From Rotaria sordida (lineage: Eukaryota; Rotifera; Eurotatoria; Philodinida; Philodinidae), in the NCBI GenBank assembly GCA_905250125.1, contig CAJNOL010000032.1, positions 1 to 64,000 of the forward strand: 64,000 bases of DNA, given 5' to 3'. The position numbers and the translations under genes were made by a program. The notes beneath the pieces were generated by a model. The model saw nothing but the letters and a program-made list of their open reading frames with translations, was not told the origin of the DNA and made no database searches. Below are positions 13,301 to 26,094 of the stretch, piece after piece (the first letter of the stretch is position 1; each line of letters opens with the position of its first letter).

Positions 13301-16166
13301 ACTCAAAATTGTGTCACGTCTTATAGTTGATCCATCGGATTCCATACTAGCTGTTGTTGGCATTTGAGATATATCAATAATAGGTCTTCAAAATAGATAA
13401 AATTTTAAGAATTATTTAATTAAAATTCGTTTCTTTTTTTCATTTTACTTTTGTTCAACATCAGTACCATGTTCATTAACAACTTCGTCTTTTAATTCTC
13501 CACCAAACATACTATTTTTACTTAAAAAATTATAACGTCTTTGTTGCCAATGATCTTTATGAAATACTGGACTAGCAGCAGCTGCTAATGTTGGACTAGC
13601 ATTAACTTGCATGACACTAAAATAAAGAAAAAAAAATATTCACAAATATTTTGAAAAAGACTCAATTGTTTCAAAAAAAAAAAAAGAATAGTTAATTAAT
13701 TAATATGTTCAATCGTAATCATTTTTTATGTATCTACCGATCATATCGATTGACTTGTTCAGATAAAGTTCGTCTCTTTCTTATAGCATCTATTGGTATA
13801 TAATTTCCAGATAATTCTTTAAGAATTATATCATTTGAAGGTATTGGTGTCTGTGAAAAATGTCGTCGTTGAGGTCTGCTTATTGATGTTACACTAGTTT
13901 CTCGTTGTTGTTGTTGTTGTTGTTGTTCATGAGTATCGTTTTCAGCCATTTTGCTTTGCTTGAATACACACGTTTACCTCTGTATAAAGTGTTAGTCACA
14001 AAAAAGTTACATCGAAAAATTAAGTATAGTTAGTTAATAACGATAGAAAGAAAATGTAGATAGGCAATTAATGATACCAAGAAAGAGAAGAAAAAATATT
14101 TTTTATATGAAGAAAGACCTTCGAGAGTTATAATATACTTCTATCATTTGATGACATACATCGATTACATATTCCTATGATATTTATTTTCTTTATGTTC
14201 TTCTGTAAGTAAACGTTCGTGTTTAAGAAAAATAAAGATATTAAATCGATCAGAATAGTTACGTATATATAGAAATTGATCGAAAAAAAGAAACTCATCG
14301 TAAAGAAAATACTCTGTTATGCATCATAGTAAACAAAACAAAAAATAAGTCTCTTTTGAAATTTCCATAATAGTAAACGATTGCTTTGAATAGGAAAAAC
14401 ATCACGTAGAATATCTATTTCTTTTTGAATAAGTAAACTGACGAAGAAACATTATAGAAAGAATTTTTTCTTCTCTGATATTTAGTAGCTTCCAACTACA
14501 AAGAATATAACAGATGTTTTTCTATGATAAAATAAATTAGAACTTTCTTTTTTTTTATCATCTATTTTCTAGTAAAGCTAAATAACTTTTTTTTTTTACT
14601 TCTAGGAAATGAGAAAAAAAAACCTTAAGTCGAGTTTCTCGTTCCTCATTTCTTTAAAGGCGACACATCAGTGTATACGAGCAAAAATTCAACATTATAA
14701 TCTGCATATTATTTTTCCTCGTTCAATGCCAAAAATAATGGAAGAATTCTTATTAAAATTATATATATCAAACAATGTTTATCATCCTTGATGCTCGTTG
14801 TTTTTACATTTTGATAAAATAAATAATAGTATAGATTGGATAAGGACAACTAAGCACTCATGACCCTAGCAGAGAAGCTCTGTCAACTATAATGATAGTA
14901 CTAGTTTGATGCGACTGTTATTTTTCCTTGATTACTCTTACATTACAACAACATTAATACATACAAAATCTTAATATGCAGTTAACTTCTATAATCAAAC
15001 AGAAGTTTCAAAAGAAAAAAAAAAGACAAAGAAACCTTTTATTACTATCATTTACTAAATATCACGTATAAATAATAGATAGAATTTTTACCTTTTTGAT
15101 TCGCTTATGAGATCACTACTATTAATAATTGCAGGAGCAGATGATGAAAAATATGAATAATCTTTTTTTTTTGGCTTTTCATAATATTGTGCCATAATTT
15201 GATTTTCATCAAAATCAGAAGTCAGTAAATGATAATCAGTTGAAGATGACAATGATGATGACATATCATTATATTAATCAAATATATGAAAGCAATAAAA
15301 TGAACTATTTTTAACTACCTTGTATGTACGTTTATAAATGTGAGCGAAAAAAAAAAAAACAAAATCTTATTCTTATTCTATTCTGCACTCCATGCGTGTA
15401 AATATGCAAGCAAACTCGTTACTTAGATGCGATTTTTTTTTCTCTTCTTTTTTTTTCTTGGCCTTGTTTGCCGTCGACTATCAACAACACCATATCGGCT
15501 TTTTTTCTTTTTGTTCGTTTATTCTTTCTAATAGATTATAATCATTACGCAGAAGGATTTCCCTTTGGACCTCAAGCGTATACATATATATATATATATG
15601 TATATGTAATATCGTTATCATGTCTTTAAAGAATCGTTCGAATCATATATTAATTATTGACTTGAAATTTTATGATAGTTTTAAAAGAAAACGACCTTCA
15701 ATCAAATGCAAACTTTTAATTTGAAGGTAACTTTTACTGTTATAATATAGAAAAAAAAAAGACAAATTGAGCGTATTATGATAAACAATGATGCATGAAA
15801 TAATGTGATGAAAAATGATATAAAAGAATTTACCGCTTAGTTAAATTGTACCAACCAATTGAATCATTACCAACAGTTGATGAAATTATTGATGATGATG
15901 ATGGAAGAGTTTCTTTATGCTCGAGAACATTTTCAAAAGCCATATTCCATAATTGACGACTATGAGATAAGCTACTATTGAGATTTCCTGTATTAATAGG
16001 ACTATTTGGTGATGATAATGATATTGAATTTTGAGGAAATGAACTTGTAGATGAATGAGCTAAATATAATTTTTTTTTTTCCTTTAAATAATTAAAATTT
16101 AAAATTTTTAAACATACATTGATGAGATGAAATAGGTCTAATATTATAAGTATCATCCGATGCCAT
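7369..16166 (-). CDS. inactive rhomboid protein (iRhom / RHBDF)
   Basis: iRhoms are ER/Golgi polytopic pseudoproteases that escort ADAM17 and regulate EGF-family signalling. Exons with consistent phase: first exon 13949-13738 (or alternatives), then 13616-13449, 13385-13268, 13206-13153, 13018-12894, 12824-12760, 12701-12508, 12413-12183, 12123-12023, 11972-11858, 8308-8202, 8146-8101, 8040-7986, 7924-7369. The modelled protein is about 715 residues. Landmarks are the cytoplasmic N-terminus, a first membrane segment (RPYFTYWVTFVQILV), the Cys-rich iRhom homology domain (GAKYTPC, CCIDSTTGRC, IIKWP, RPCC) and a rhomboid core beginning VPDQVYRFW, MRPLEKLAG, then QVGPGGGQ. The catalytic-serine motif GxSG is replaced by GPGGG and the last-helix His by Gln (DNYSQCFGF). 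The 11858/8308 junction does not match in phase, so a small exon is probably missing from the model. Confidence 0.9.
8527..8612. repeat. short tandem repeat, about 33 bp unit, 2.7 copies
   Basis: Units begin ctgtcacggtgtatga, ctgccacagtatgtga and ctgtcatggtctatga at about 33-bp spacing, with gg(t)tatgt-type linkers between. Lies in the large iRhom intron. Confidence 0.5.
11678..11822. mobile_element. MITE-like element with ~17 bp terminal inverted repeats
   Basis: The left end AATATTGCTCTCGTGA and the right end reading TCACGAGAGTAAATATT are inverted copies of each other with one or two mismatches, enclosing about 110 bp without coding capacity. A possible relative starts near 17824 (ATTCTCGTGACA) and ends near 17990. 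It lies in the large iRhom intron. Superfamily not assigned. Confidence 0.5.
13112..13132. repeat. (CA)n microsatellite
   Basis: About nine CA units in an iRhom intron. Confidence 0.8.
13738..13949 (-). CDS. iRhom alternative first exon a
   Basis: Starts with ATG at 13949, encodes about 71 residues beginning MAENDTHEQ and a short Gln run, and ends NRYDR at a donor in phase 2 (gatcg|gtagat). It joins in frame to the common second exon at 13616 (reading VMQVNASP). It is the closest first exon to the body of the gene and the default start. Confidence 0.75.
15092..15264 (-). CDS. iRhom alternative first exon b
   Basis: An ATG at 15264 opens about 57 residues (MSSSLSSSTDYHLL... DLISESK) ending at a donor in phase 2 (aaaag|gtaaaa). 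The phase fits the common second exon at 13616 and no acceptor precedes the ATG, so it reads as an independent first exon. It does not fit the 13949 exon in frame. Confidence 0.6.
15834..16166 (-). CDS. iRhom alternative first exon pair c
   Basis: ATG at 16166 (MASDDTYNIRPISSHQ) to a donor at 16118, a 58-bp intron, then 16059-15834 (SHSSTSSFPQNS... WYNLTKR) ending in phase 2. Together 275 nt encode about 92 residues, Ser-rich and disordered. The phase matches the common second exon at 13616. It is the most distal promoter candidate, about 2.2 kb upstream of exon a. A separate small gene is possible but no in-frame stop ends it. Confidence 0.55.
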
Positions 16167-16869
16167 TAGATGTATTTCAAATCATTTGAATAAAATTTAA
16201 ATTTTCTTTAGATAATAATTCTCGAGTCAAAACAAATAAAATACAATTAATTGTTTAACTAAAATGATTGGATATTTTTGTGTGACAAAGAGAGACATCT
16301 TGAAAGATATTCGTTCATTTATTCCCTTTTCAAACAGATGACGCTCGAAAAATGAATATAATTATAATATATATTATACTAATTATGAATAATTTATTGT
16401 CTATAATTATTAAATTTGACTGATAGAATTACTTTGTGTAATGAACATGTTTATTATTTGTTACTTAAAAGTAAACTATTAAAATCTTATCTCCTGTATA
16501 GATTGCAATAATTTTATGATTCTAGGAAGAAGAAAGAGATTTCAATACGATGGTATCTGATATCAAACATATATATTTACACATTTTAGATAAGCTTCTT
16601 GATATGTTGAAATGTTGTAACAAAAATTTATGTTATCAATTACATCAATCTGTTTATCTTTAGAAATGTATACTTTCTTCTTGATTAACTTGATTGTTTT
16701 TTTTTTTCCGCTCGTTCTCCACTTTTTACCTCTATGTAAAAAGCAAGCACAGTCATATGTGATTGTAAAAAATGTGAAAAATAAGGACTATTTTTATAAT
16801 TTTCATGTCGAAATAAGCTTTTAATCAGTGATTTTTCAATTTAAATATGTCAATTTATTTAGTTACAAA

Positions 16870-18560
16870 TGATGATTTCTTATCTTATAGTTAATCAAAC
16901 ATCATGGAAAACACAAAATCAAGTTGAACAAGCTCTTAGCAAAGCACTTTCATTATTTGATCAGAAAACGTTGACATAAATTTGATTCAAGAAAAACTAA
17001 AAATCCATTTCTTGATGATCAATGAATCGGTATGCAAATATTTACAAATCTATCATTGAATAATGATTCATTTACTATCGCGAAAGTTATTTGGGAATAT
17101 TTTTATCGAAGATTAGTTGATATAAAAATATATAAAAAAAAAACAATATCAACTATAATCAATTGAACTAAATAAATGATCTAATCTTGTTGCTATGTTT
17201 CATTTAAACGAATTATTAATACAAACTGATATTCAATGTAGTTCATTATAATCTGTTGAAATTTTATAAATACACTATAAGAGTCATTTGAAAATGGGAA
17301 AACTAAACATCATCTATCTCATATATAACTATTAATATAATGTAAAAAGATATCAGAAGATATAGAATAAATTTGAAAGAAAATTATGAAAAGTTTATCA
17401 AAACATAAAGAAATGATGATTATATTTGATGTGAAGTATGAAATTTTGATTGTAACGAATTTATGACATGTTTTTTATCCTCTGAAACTATATAGAAATA
17501 GATTATAATGTTTTATCAAATGAATTTTTATATTAATTACGTATATTTAAATAACATCTTAGTCACTTAACACATAAGTGTAGAAAACAAATAATGAAGA
17601 AGTTTGTGTTATATATGCATGACTAAAATGTAATGGAATAACATTTATAAGTACTAAAGAGCAAAATGATTTCATTGATTTCAGTGAATAATAAATTTTT
17701 TTGACAATGAAAAATCTACATTCGTTTTGTACGTTTATCAGATGATTTTGGTTAGAATTTAATGGGTATTAAATATTAACATGATCTTAACGAGTTAGTA
17801 TCAACATCAGGGTAACACAACAATTATTCTCGTGACATTTTCACTCGTAATATTGAGAAGGTTGACGGTAAGAATGAGGGCGAAGAATAGTGTGAAGATG
17901 AGAATGATATCTATATATTTAATCTCTAATTGGTTTTTGATCACTCGTACTTCTCACAAAGAGTCATAGGAAAGTAAATGTCACAGGAACACCTGTCCTT
18001 GGTTCCAACAGCAAATCTTGCTAAAAGTACAGTTAATAACATTGATCGACGATCAGTTAAATGTCGTGCCAAATACATATAGTAGTTTTGGAGACACAAT
18101 TATATATCATTTTAATGAAGTTGCTGAATATAATAGTATTCATTTATTAATAATTCAATCGTGTTTCGAAACGTCATCTAAAACAATATTAATCTATGTA
18201 CGTAATAGAGAAGATTCTAATGAAATCAAGAGAAATCGTTTGCAATCATGTATATCTAGAAGATAATCGATTAAAAGTTGATATTGATTGTGCATGTGTT
18301 ATTGAAATTAATAAAGAAAAACTCTAAACAAAGTTAACTTAATGCAACAACACTACAATGGTCAATTATGCACACACAATTATTTGATGTTACACGAGAT
18401 CAAATGATAGCAAAACATAAAATAAATCATGTGCAAATTACATATATATCTGATACTCAAGGTATAAAGAAAAGCAACAATATTTTCAAGTATTATGAGT
18501 TGAAAGAATCATATATGATGCTAAAACAGGATTGGAATAAACAATACGAATAATTTTTTT
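16870..18560 (+). pseudogene. possible decayed coding sequence, unidentified
   Basis: Several stretches look translated although stops break them up: TSWKTQNQVEQALSKALSLF near 16900, LVAMFHLNELLIQTDIQCSS near 17200, and the frame at 18018-18266 containing LLIIQSCFETSSKTILIYVR. No family is recognised, frames change between pieces, and base composition is as AT-rich as the surroundings, so this may be chance. Confidence 0.22.
17820..17992. mobile_element. possible relative of the 11678 MITE
   Basis: It starts ttattctcgtgaca, shares interior wording such as ttgagaag and a gttttgat-type AT segment, and ends near aaatgtcaca. The ends are degenerate. Confidence 0.3.
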
Positions 18561-18619
18561 GATTCTTAATTTTAAGGACAAATTTATTTTAAAACCAAAA
18601 GACAGTTTTTCTTGTCATA

Positions 18620-19510
18620 TAGAATTAAAGAAACTTTCTCTCTATATGATCTGATAGTAAAAATAATACTTTACATTTCTGTGATATTTGATCATTCTTT
18701 AACTAAGTTCATAATCGTAAAACTCCAATAAGACCTGTTTGTTATGATATAAAACGATAGCATTACAACAAATTTCGTTTGTGTTGTGTATTCTCTTTGT
18801 TCTTCTTGTTCTCTAATGCGTAGCCATCTATATATATTAAGCAGAAATTGATTCAATTCGATTCGCAGTATCCTAAATCAACGGCGGTATCCGTTGGGTT
18901 TAAATTTTGAAAAATCTGAACTGATCCCATATCTGATATTAAGCTATACAAAAAGTAATGCCAGTAGAATAAAAGTAAAAATACAAAAACAAGTTCATCA
19001 AATTTTTACTAAAGTAATTCTCTAGATCTGGCTCTACGTGATTTTTTGGATATTCGACTTAATTAAACAGTATCTAAGCGATAAAAATGATTCCAAATCA
19101 TTATACCATTCTTTAAATAAAGAAGAGTATAAAAAAAAAACATTCGATAAATAGATTCAATGAATGCAATTGAGTGTGAACATTTAATGAAATAAAGACT
19201 TGATGAACTCGTTTCTGTAGTTCGTTTTTTTTGTTCTACTGCCATTACCTGTTGTATACCCTAATATGTAGAGATGGCTACTCATTAGAGAAGACATGAG
19301 AAAAACAAACCAAAGAGAATATCGAAAAGAGTATGTACAACGAAAGCAAAATGTAATTTAATATTATGATCATATATCAAAACAAGCAGTTCTTACCGAA
19401 ATTTGATGATTATAATATTAGGTGAAGAATGATCAAATCTCACAGAAATGTCAAACATTGCTTTTATTATCAGACCATATTGAAAGAAAATTTCTTTCAG
19501 ATTTTTCTAA
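18620..19510. repeat. long imperfect inverted repeat (foldback element)
   Basis: The left arm (agaaactttctctct, tgatctgatag, catttctgtgatatttgatc, ttctctttgt, gcgtagccatct) is matched in order by the reverse complement of the right arm (agaaattttctttca, tggtctgataat, catttctgtgagatttgatc, ttctctttgg, gagtagccatct). Arms are about 230 bp, with a spacer at about 18850-19250. No transposase is visible. Confidence 0.7.
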
Positions 19511-20894
19511 AGAATTTAAATACTTCTGCTACTACTTTTAGTACAATCTAAATATTTGTAAAATATGCTGAATATGTTCTCGAATCTTTTTGAAGATGAG
19601 TAAATCATAGATAAAATATTTTAATAATGATGATTTCAGAATAATATTCATTTATTCGAGATGAACTTTCTTCTTGTCAAAAATATCTCTTTAAATGAGA
19701 TTCACAATAATGCCAGAAAACTTTTCGACTTTTTCTCACAAAAATTTCATCATTATCTATTATGAAAAAATATAATAAGATATATTTATCTGGTGTCTCA
19801 TTGGTAGCAAATCATATTATCATTATTAAGATTTTCCTATCTTTCATGTCCTGTTTTTCTCTAATGATTTATCTATAAAGATTTCTTTACATCTACTATC
19901 GAGTAAATTAATCGAAATTTAAATTCTCAATCTAATTATATTGTATCATTCTGAGAAGTTTTTGCAGCGATTTCGTGAAAGCAACTCTTTTAAATTAAAC
20001 ACTCGAGTTTGGAAGAAAGTATTATTTATCTATTCAAAATTTGTATAAAAAATAAAAATTTAATTTTGATTCTTCCCTGTCGAATGTTCATTGGCGTTGA
20101 CATGAGCAGAAATATCGTTGACAAAAAAAATTCAAACCATGTGATCTACAACTCACTTTATATTAATTATAGAGAACTTTATAAACTATCATTTGCTAAA
20201 AAAAAAAATCTTATTTTGTTTCCTAGACTTGTCTATGAAAAACATGATGTACAAAATCAATAAGTCTCAAAAGAATAAAACTATTCTTAAAAGTATTTTC
20301 TATTTTGTAGACAAAATCTATCTCAAAGACGTGCTTTATGATATGTATTGACGAAAACGTTGACTTGTGAATCAAATGCACATCACAATTTTGCCAATAG
20401 CTTGGCCGATATGATATGCTAAACCTTTGAATGAAACCGACAGCAACAATCGGCAAATAAAAAGAAAAATGACAAACATCATGTAGATTTTTTTGTAAAC
20501 CTTATCACGTTTGAAATCGAACACAAATATTGATCATCTATAAAAAAGCATTCATGGATTATATTATTACTTAGTGACTAAAAAGTTATATTTAAAAACG
20601 AATTATGCGTAAAAATACATGTGCGGTTAAAAATATATATCTATATCTTTTCCTTTTCTTTAATGAAATTCGAGTCAAATCAAAAATAAATGCACATACT
20701 GATCTTGTCTACTCAAAACTATCATTGTAGTGAAGAAAACTACGACTTAATAAATTGTTCTATTCTCTTGTTTTCTTTCTATAATCATTGGTTTGGTCAA
20801 AGTATTCCCGCATAAAATAAAATGCATTTGATGGATCATTTTATTAGTGACTCATCTAAAATCCCTATTGAGGATAAAGGTCTTATAAACAATC
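19511..20894. other. gene-less region
   Basis: AT-rich sequence downstream of the O-fucosyltransferase-like gene. No exon-like block, RNA gene or repeat was recognised. Confidence 0.45.
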
Positions 20895-22133
20895 CTATTG
20901 TTCGAAATATTTCACATTTTGTTTCGTAACAAGTAATGGATGATTATTTTTTTTAGTAGAAAGTACATATACAGTTCCTTGCTCTTGATATACTTTTTGC
21001 ATTAAGACTGTTGCTGAATAAGTTGTCCATGGTGATGCAATAAAAATTGGAGCTTGATAAGCTATTTCTTGTTCTAAAACATCAAATAAGTAACTATCTA
21101 AGACAAAATTTACATGAGGTAATAAGTGTTGTGAAGTAGTAAATACTATTGGAAGATTATCAGTCAATTGTTTAATATCAGCAGAGTTTAGTAATGGACA
21201 CATAATATGTAGATGTGTAAAATGAACACCATTATTAAGTAAATATAAAATTTGTTTAATATACATCGATATATTCATGACGATATGATCACCTATTCTC
21301 ATATGAATAACAGCTAAAGTGTTAAGATTAGTTTGAGAATGATTTTTTCCAATGACTAATTGTGGTAATTGTTTAATTAATTGAGATGTCATACGTTGAA
21401 TCAATGGAGTACGATATAAATGTTCAAAAATTCGTTTTATATAAATATTTGGAAATAAGAAAAATTGTCTAAATGTTGTATAATGAATGTGAAGAAATAT
21501 AGATGAACAATCGTTGGATTTATTAAATAATTCACTCATATGAAAATTTCTAGAAAGATTTATTAAATGATGAAAATCAATATTTATTTTGTAATATCTT
21601 TGTATTGATATTAATGTATTTCTTGGATACCATACTCTTGCTGCTACAAGTTCAATTTGTTGTAAATAACAATCTATCATCATTTTATTAGAATTGATCT
21701 TAGGTTTTGATATAAATTGATCAAATGTTATAAAATTTAAAGCGTGACGAAGTTGTTTTAAATCATAAAAATGATCAAACAATTGAATACCTTTATGTTT
21801 TTGTGCATGATGTGGAAATAATGGAGGTATAATTAAAGTATAATTATTTATCATAGCTATTATACAACATTTGACAAAATCTTTTAATTGATTATTAGGA
21901 CCATAATGATTAACGCACCATATATATTGAGAAGATCTTTTGTGAGATGTTATTGCAGTGATATTCATCGTCGTCTTCGAACTATTAGAAATATATTTGA
22001 AATTTGTATCAAATTTCTTCCAACGATAATGTGAAAATTCTGTTTGATTATTTAGATGTAAAACAATGGTTATCATCGTTATAATAATATATAATGTAAA
22101 GAAAAATATGCACAATACAACTCTTATTAACAT
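20895..22133 (-). CDS. O-fucosyltransferase-like type II membrane protein
   Basis: A single-exon frame of 412 residues. A short N-terminus precedes a strongly hydrophobic signal-anchor (residues ~4-28), as in Golgi or ER glycosyltransferases. The start of the catalytic region, VNHYGPNNQLKDF near residue 75, resembles the GGxNNQ donor-site loop of the O-FucT superfamily and is followed by NYTLIIPPLF, the usual hydrophobic strand. The central VIHMRIGDHI segment carries the HxRxGD motif used in GDP-fucose binding, and FIASPWTTYSATV near the C-terminus matches the last conserved block. Length fits the family. The acceptor is unknown; it is not clearly POFUT1 or POFUT2. N-glycosylation sequons (NQT, NSS, NIT, NLS) support a lumenal orientation. 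Confidence 0.65.
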   Translation of the reverse strand: MLIRVVLCIFFFTLYIIITMITIVLHLNNQTEFSHYRWKKFDTNFKYISNSSKTTMNITAITSHKRSSQYIWCVNHYGPNNQLKDFVKCCIIAMINNYTLIIPPLFPHHAQKHKGIQLFDHFYDLKQLRHALNFITFDQFISKPKINSNKMMIDCYLQQIELVAARVWYPRNTLISIQRYYKINIDFHHLINLSRNFHMSELFNKSNDCSSIFLHIHYTTFRQFFLFPNIYIKRIFEHLYRTPLIQRMTSQLIKQLPQLVIGKNHSQTNLNTLAVIHMRIGDHIVMNISMYIKQILYLLNNGVHFTHLHIMCPLLNSADIKQLTDNLPIVFTTSQHLLPHVNFVLDSYLFDVLEQEIAYQAPIFIASPWTTYSATVLMQKVYQEQGTVYVLSTKKNNHPLLVTKQNVKYFEQ

Positions 22134-23132
22134 AGAAATGAATTAAATGGAAATATTAATTCTTTTTATTAAATAAATATTTTATAATAATTCTACTTTC
22201 AAATAAACGAATACAGACTCTGAAAAAAATAAATCGATATGTTTTAATTCTGTGTACACAGCCTTAATCTGAATTTTTTTACTTTTCTTCTACTGTTCTT
22301 TCATTGCGTTACCTTGGTTTTTGTATATTCTACCAAATCAGAAAAGAAAATCTCCACAGAAATTATGTTTGGCATAGCTGCATACTTCTCCTCTATATAA
22401 TGAATGCGTCAGCGAACGCAATAATCGATTGTATATGGATGTCAGAGAATGGTTTTTTTTCTTTCGTCACACAAATTTCTACTTGAAGTTAACGACATTA
22501 GAAAGTAGTAAAGCAACCATCGGTGAAAAATTAAAATATTACTTCTGTTCTAAAAGTGCATACTTGTATTACTTCGAAGTTTGGATGTAATCGAACAAGT
22601 TTACCTTCAACTGAAACAATGTCAATGAAAAGTTCAAGTTTCAATCAAATTATGACAAATCAGAAGAATACCCTTCTGATTCTCACTGTGCTCCTTTCTT
22701 TCTTCCTCACTACCACTCATACTCTGAGAATATAGACGAGAGGATTATTTTTCTTGTGCGTCATAATATGGTTGAAACTTGCAATTTTTATTAAAATCGT
22801 TTCAATAGAATTTAGATTTATTCAATTAAATTCGACTTTCAAATTTTATATGTGTAAAAGTGTTAATAAAAAATTACGAGTGCATGTTGTCGATGAATAA
22901 CGTACAATAATAAGCTTCTAAACTGTTTATAATCCTGTGATAAACATTGAATTCTTTAATAAGTATTTGAAATTTTAAAATATATAATTTCAATAGAATT
23001 TATAATTTTTAAAAATTTTATTAGATCAAATAACTTTTGAACTTTATATAAATTGTTTTCGATAAAGAAAGACTGTTGACAAATTTTTTAATGAGTTTTC
23101 TCTTCCTAATTAATTTTTATTTTAGTTTTACT
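22134..23132. other. gene-less region upstream of the 20895-22133 gene
   Basis: Holds the probable promoter of the minus-strand gene ending at 22133. No other feature was recognised. Confidence 0.4.
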
Positions 23133-23365
23133 TAACGTTTCGAGCAAAAATGTCGTTCTTCTTCAAAATAAAATGTATAAATAGAAACAGAATTTCTTTT
23201 ATTCTTTTCATTTAATAATGGTACGGACGATGAAAATTTACGTTTGTCGCACCAGACTATTGCCATCTTGTACATGCCGCTATTAAGCAAAAATAGAGAA
23301 AGAAATTCTGTTTCTATTTGTACATATTCTTTTGTAGAAGAACGATATTATCATGTGAAACGTTT
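23133..23365. mobile_element. MITE with ~70 bp terminal inverted repeats
   Basis: Left arm blocks aacgtttcga, cgttcttct and tagaaacagaatttcttt are mirrored by the reverse complement of the right arm ending gtgaaacgtt near 23365. The ~90-bp centre has no coding capacity. Both ends carry the partly palindromic AACGTTT. Confidence 0.65.
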
Positions 23366-26094
23366 ATTTAAATTCTAATAAATATTAATTGAGAAAAGAA
23401 ATATTCTACTCACAAAATGTTTTGATTAATATCCAATTAAATGATTATGAAAACGAAACGTAAGAAATAAAAAATGTGTTCGCATTTAACAGATTGGTTA
23501 GGTAATAAAAAAAAAGTTCAACCAGTGAATTTGTAACAAGCATGTAATAAAAAAAGCTTCACAATCCAGTCAGACAGGACGTCTAAAAGAACGCGTTAAA
23601 ACACCATTTTAACAAACTTTTTAATGTATTTCAACTGCATAATGGATACCGTATGCAGGTATCCATAACGTGTAGAATTTTTCTAGACTTATGCGTTTTT
23701 ACTGATTTACATGAGGAATTTTACAAATTTTACGGCATTCAAAGGCAACAACGCGTAATACCACTGAAAAATCAATGAAGAAAACATTTCCTTGAACGCG
23801 TTTCACAACGTTCAACAATAACTCGTGATTTTCGATTTTTTCAAGCAATTGAATGCATTTAAACGGATTTGTCTCTTGAAATTTGTTGAAATGCAGGATT
23901 TTTAGTCCGATCACTTATGCTTATATGAATATACTAGATGTGAAAATTATTATTTATAGATTGCTCTGATTTTTTTTATTATAATAGCAAGTTAATTTTT
24001 AACAGTCATTAAAAATACGATATTTTTAGAGACGTTCGACTACTTTTTTCCTTTATATGTGTGAGAAAAAGTCTGTGTCTATTATCTATTTGCTTAACCC
24101 GTTTATGTATTATTTTTTTCAAAGTTCAAATTGGATTCTGATCTACTGATGATATAACATATTTTTTCTTATATTTCTTTCCTTTCATGTTTCTAATACT
24201 TATATAATCATAGAAAATTTGAAGAATCTTTTTTTCTTTTATTTATGATTATTTGCGATGAGTTGTAAGAAAGTTTAACAAATATGCTCAAGACAGGATT
24301 TCCCTATCAGAGAAGCAAATAAAAATAAAAATTTTATGAAAGAGACATTGAATTTTAAAAAAGAATTGCATTTTTATGAGTTTTTTTTTTGTCAGATATC
24401 AGATGATAGTGTGGTTTAAGCTGTCATGAGTCTTCATCTCTTTAAAATACTTCAATATAATCGAGTACCTTAGTACTGGGCAATTTTGATATTGGAATAT
24501 AATCATTCTCAGGAAATATCTCAAGTTCGTAAAAAAGTTATTTTAATGACCCAATCGTTCTAGCCATAAAAAATGAGGAAGCAGCTGATCCATTAAACCT
24601 TTCCTTTGCAGAAGTATAAAGTTCAAAAGAAAAATAAGTGATTTTCATTATCATTCATCCAAATTTCGATTGTATTCAAGCAATCGTGGCAAACTGGTGA
24701 CTCTGATCTATATTCTTGATTGATTATGTGCACAAAAATTTCCAAATTTCCAGTACTTATCATAGCTGAGATCTGGTAGGAGGGGAAAACTTTTGTTCAC
24801 TACGGTATACAATGTGTTTTTGAAGAATCATTGGCAATACAAATTATATCTTTTGTTGATTTAGTCCATTGATACGATAACGTGCATAATTTTTAGAGGC
24901 ATCGTTGGTTCTGTAGCAAATATCGTTGTGTTAATTGCGGAAGAATCTCATTCGATTGATCAATGATTGACAATATTTGAAGCTGTTATCAAAAATCTTG
25001 ATAAAACATGACATTCTCTAAACGTTCCATCACTCTTGATTGTTTTATTGGTTGTCTCTAAGGTATTATTTGTACTTCGTGCATACAATTGTATATCTTC
25101 ATACCAACAATTATCTTATTTAAGTCATTTATTATCAAAATAATTCAAAAGATCTAGTATTGATTGGTACTTTGCTTGTTATTCATGTTCCATTTCTTCG
25201 TAAATAATGTTGATACTAATTTACATACAGCTATAGAATTGCCAATGTGCCATGTTTATTTGCACTATTGCTAGTATACCACGTTACTCATAAGAACCGG
25301 TGGCAGCGCTTACGATTTTCGATTCCAACTATAGATGATTGCACAAAGTGTTTTTTTTACCCACATCAAAAGAATTCAAATTAACCGAGAAGAATACAGT
25401 CTCACGATACATTTTGCTAATAAAAATTTACCTCATAACTGTGGTCGCTTTGGGCTCTGTGACCAGTATAGGTTGCTCAGACGCATCATCATTCTCCGTG
25501 TGCGTTGAAAATGATTTAATACTGTCAGTTTTAACAAATTTTAAAAACACTCACCTGTTTTAATACAATACTTTCAAAAAAAAACAGTAGTATAACGCAG
25601 ATTATAGTAACTGGTATACTGATGATAGTTTCTCAATAGTTATCACATGAATGACAATTTAAATAATTTACTGATCTTTCATTGATTCTACTAATCATTT
25701 AAATGGTAGTTTACAGTTTTTAATTGTTATGATCGTATGAATTTATCTCTAATCAAATTCCAATTTTCCCCAGGCAAATTTAAAATTTGTCTGAGTTTTC
25801 GTTTTGCCTACAACATACATATATAAAATAATCATTCCATAATAAATGATTTATTTTTCTTCTTTTCAATAAATGATTAATTGAATAAATTACTACTCGA
25901 TGTTTGACATCACTATACTTGTTTTTAATGATCATCATCAAGCTTACAAAAATGTCAAAGATTAAAAAAGAAAATGAAAACAAAACAATAAAATTTAGTT
26001 CACTACATATATGTATGTATACAAAAGAAAAAGAAACTAAAAAGAATAAAATAACAAATCTCTATTTTTTTCCTGTTTTTTGTTCTTTTGCACT
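23366..26094. other. gene-less region with a small hairpin
   Basis: A 9-bp perfect inverted repeat (atggatacc ... ggtatccat) sits near 23641-23666. A weak relic-like stretch at 24540-25560 is listed separately. Nothing else was recognised. Confidence 0.4.
24540..25563 (+). pseudogene. possible gene relic, unidentified
   Basis: Pieces that read like protein appear in changing frames, for example DPIVLAIKNEEAADPLNLSF near 24548, GIVGSVANIVVLIAEESHSI near 24898 and ALGSVTSIGCSDASSFSVCV near 25450. Stops and frame changes lie between them. No family is recognised and chance cannot be ruled out. Confidence 0.22.
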
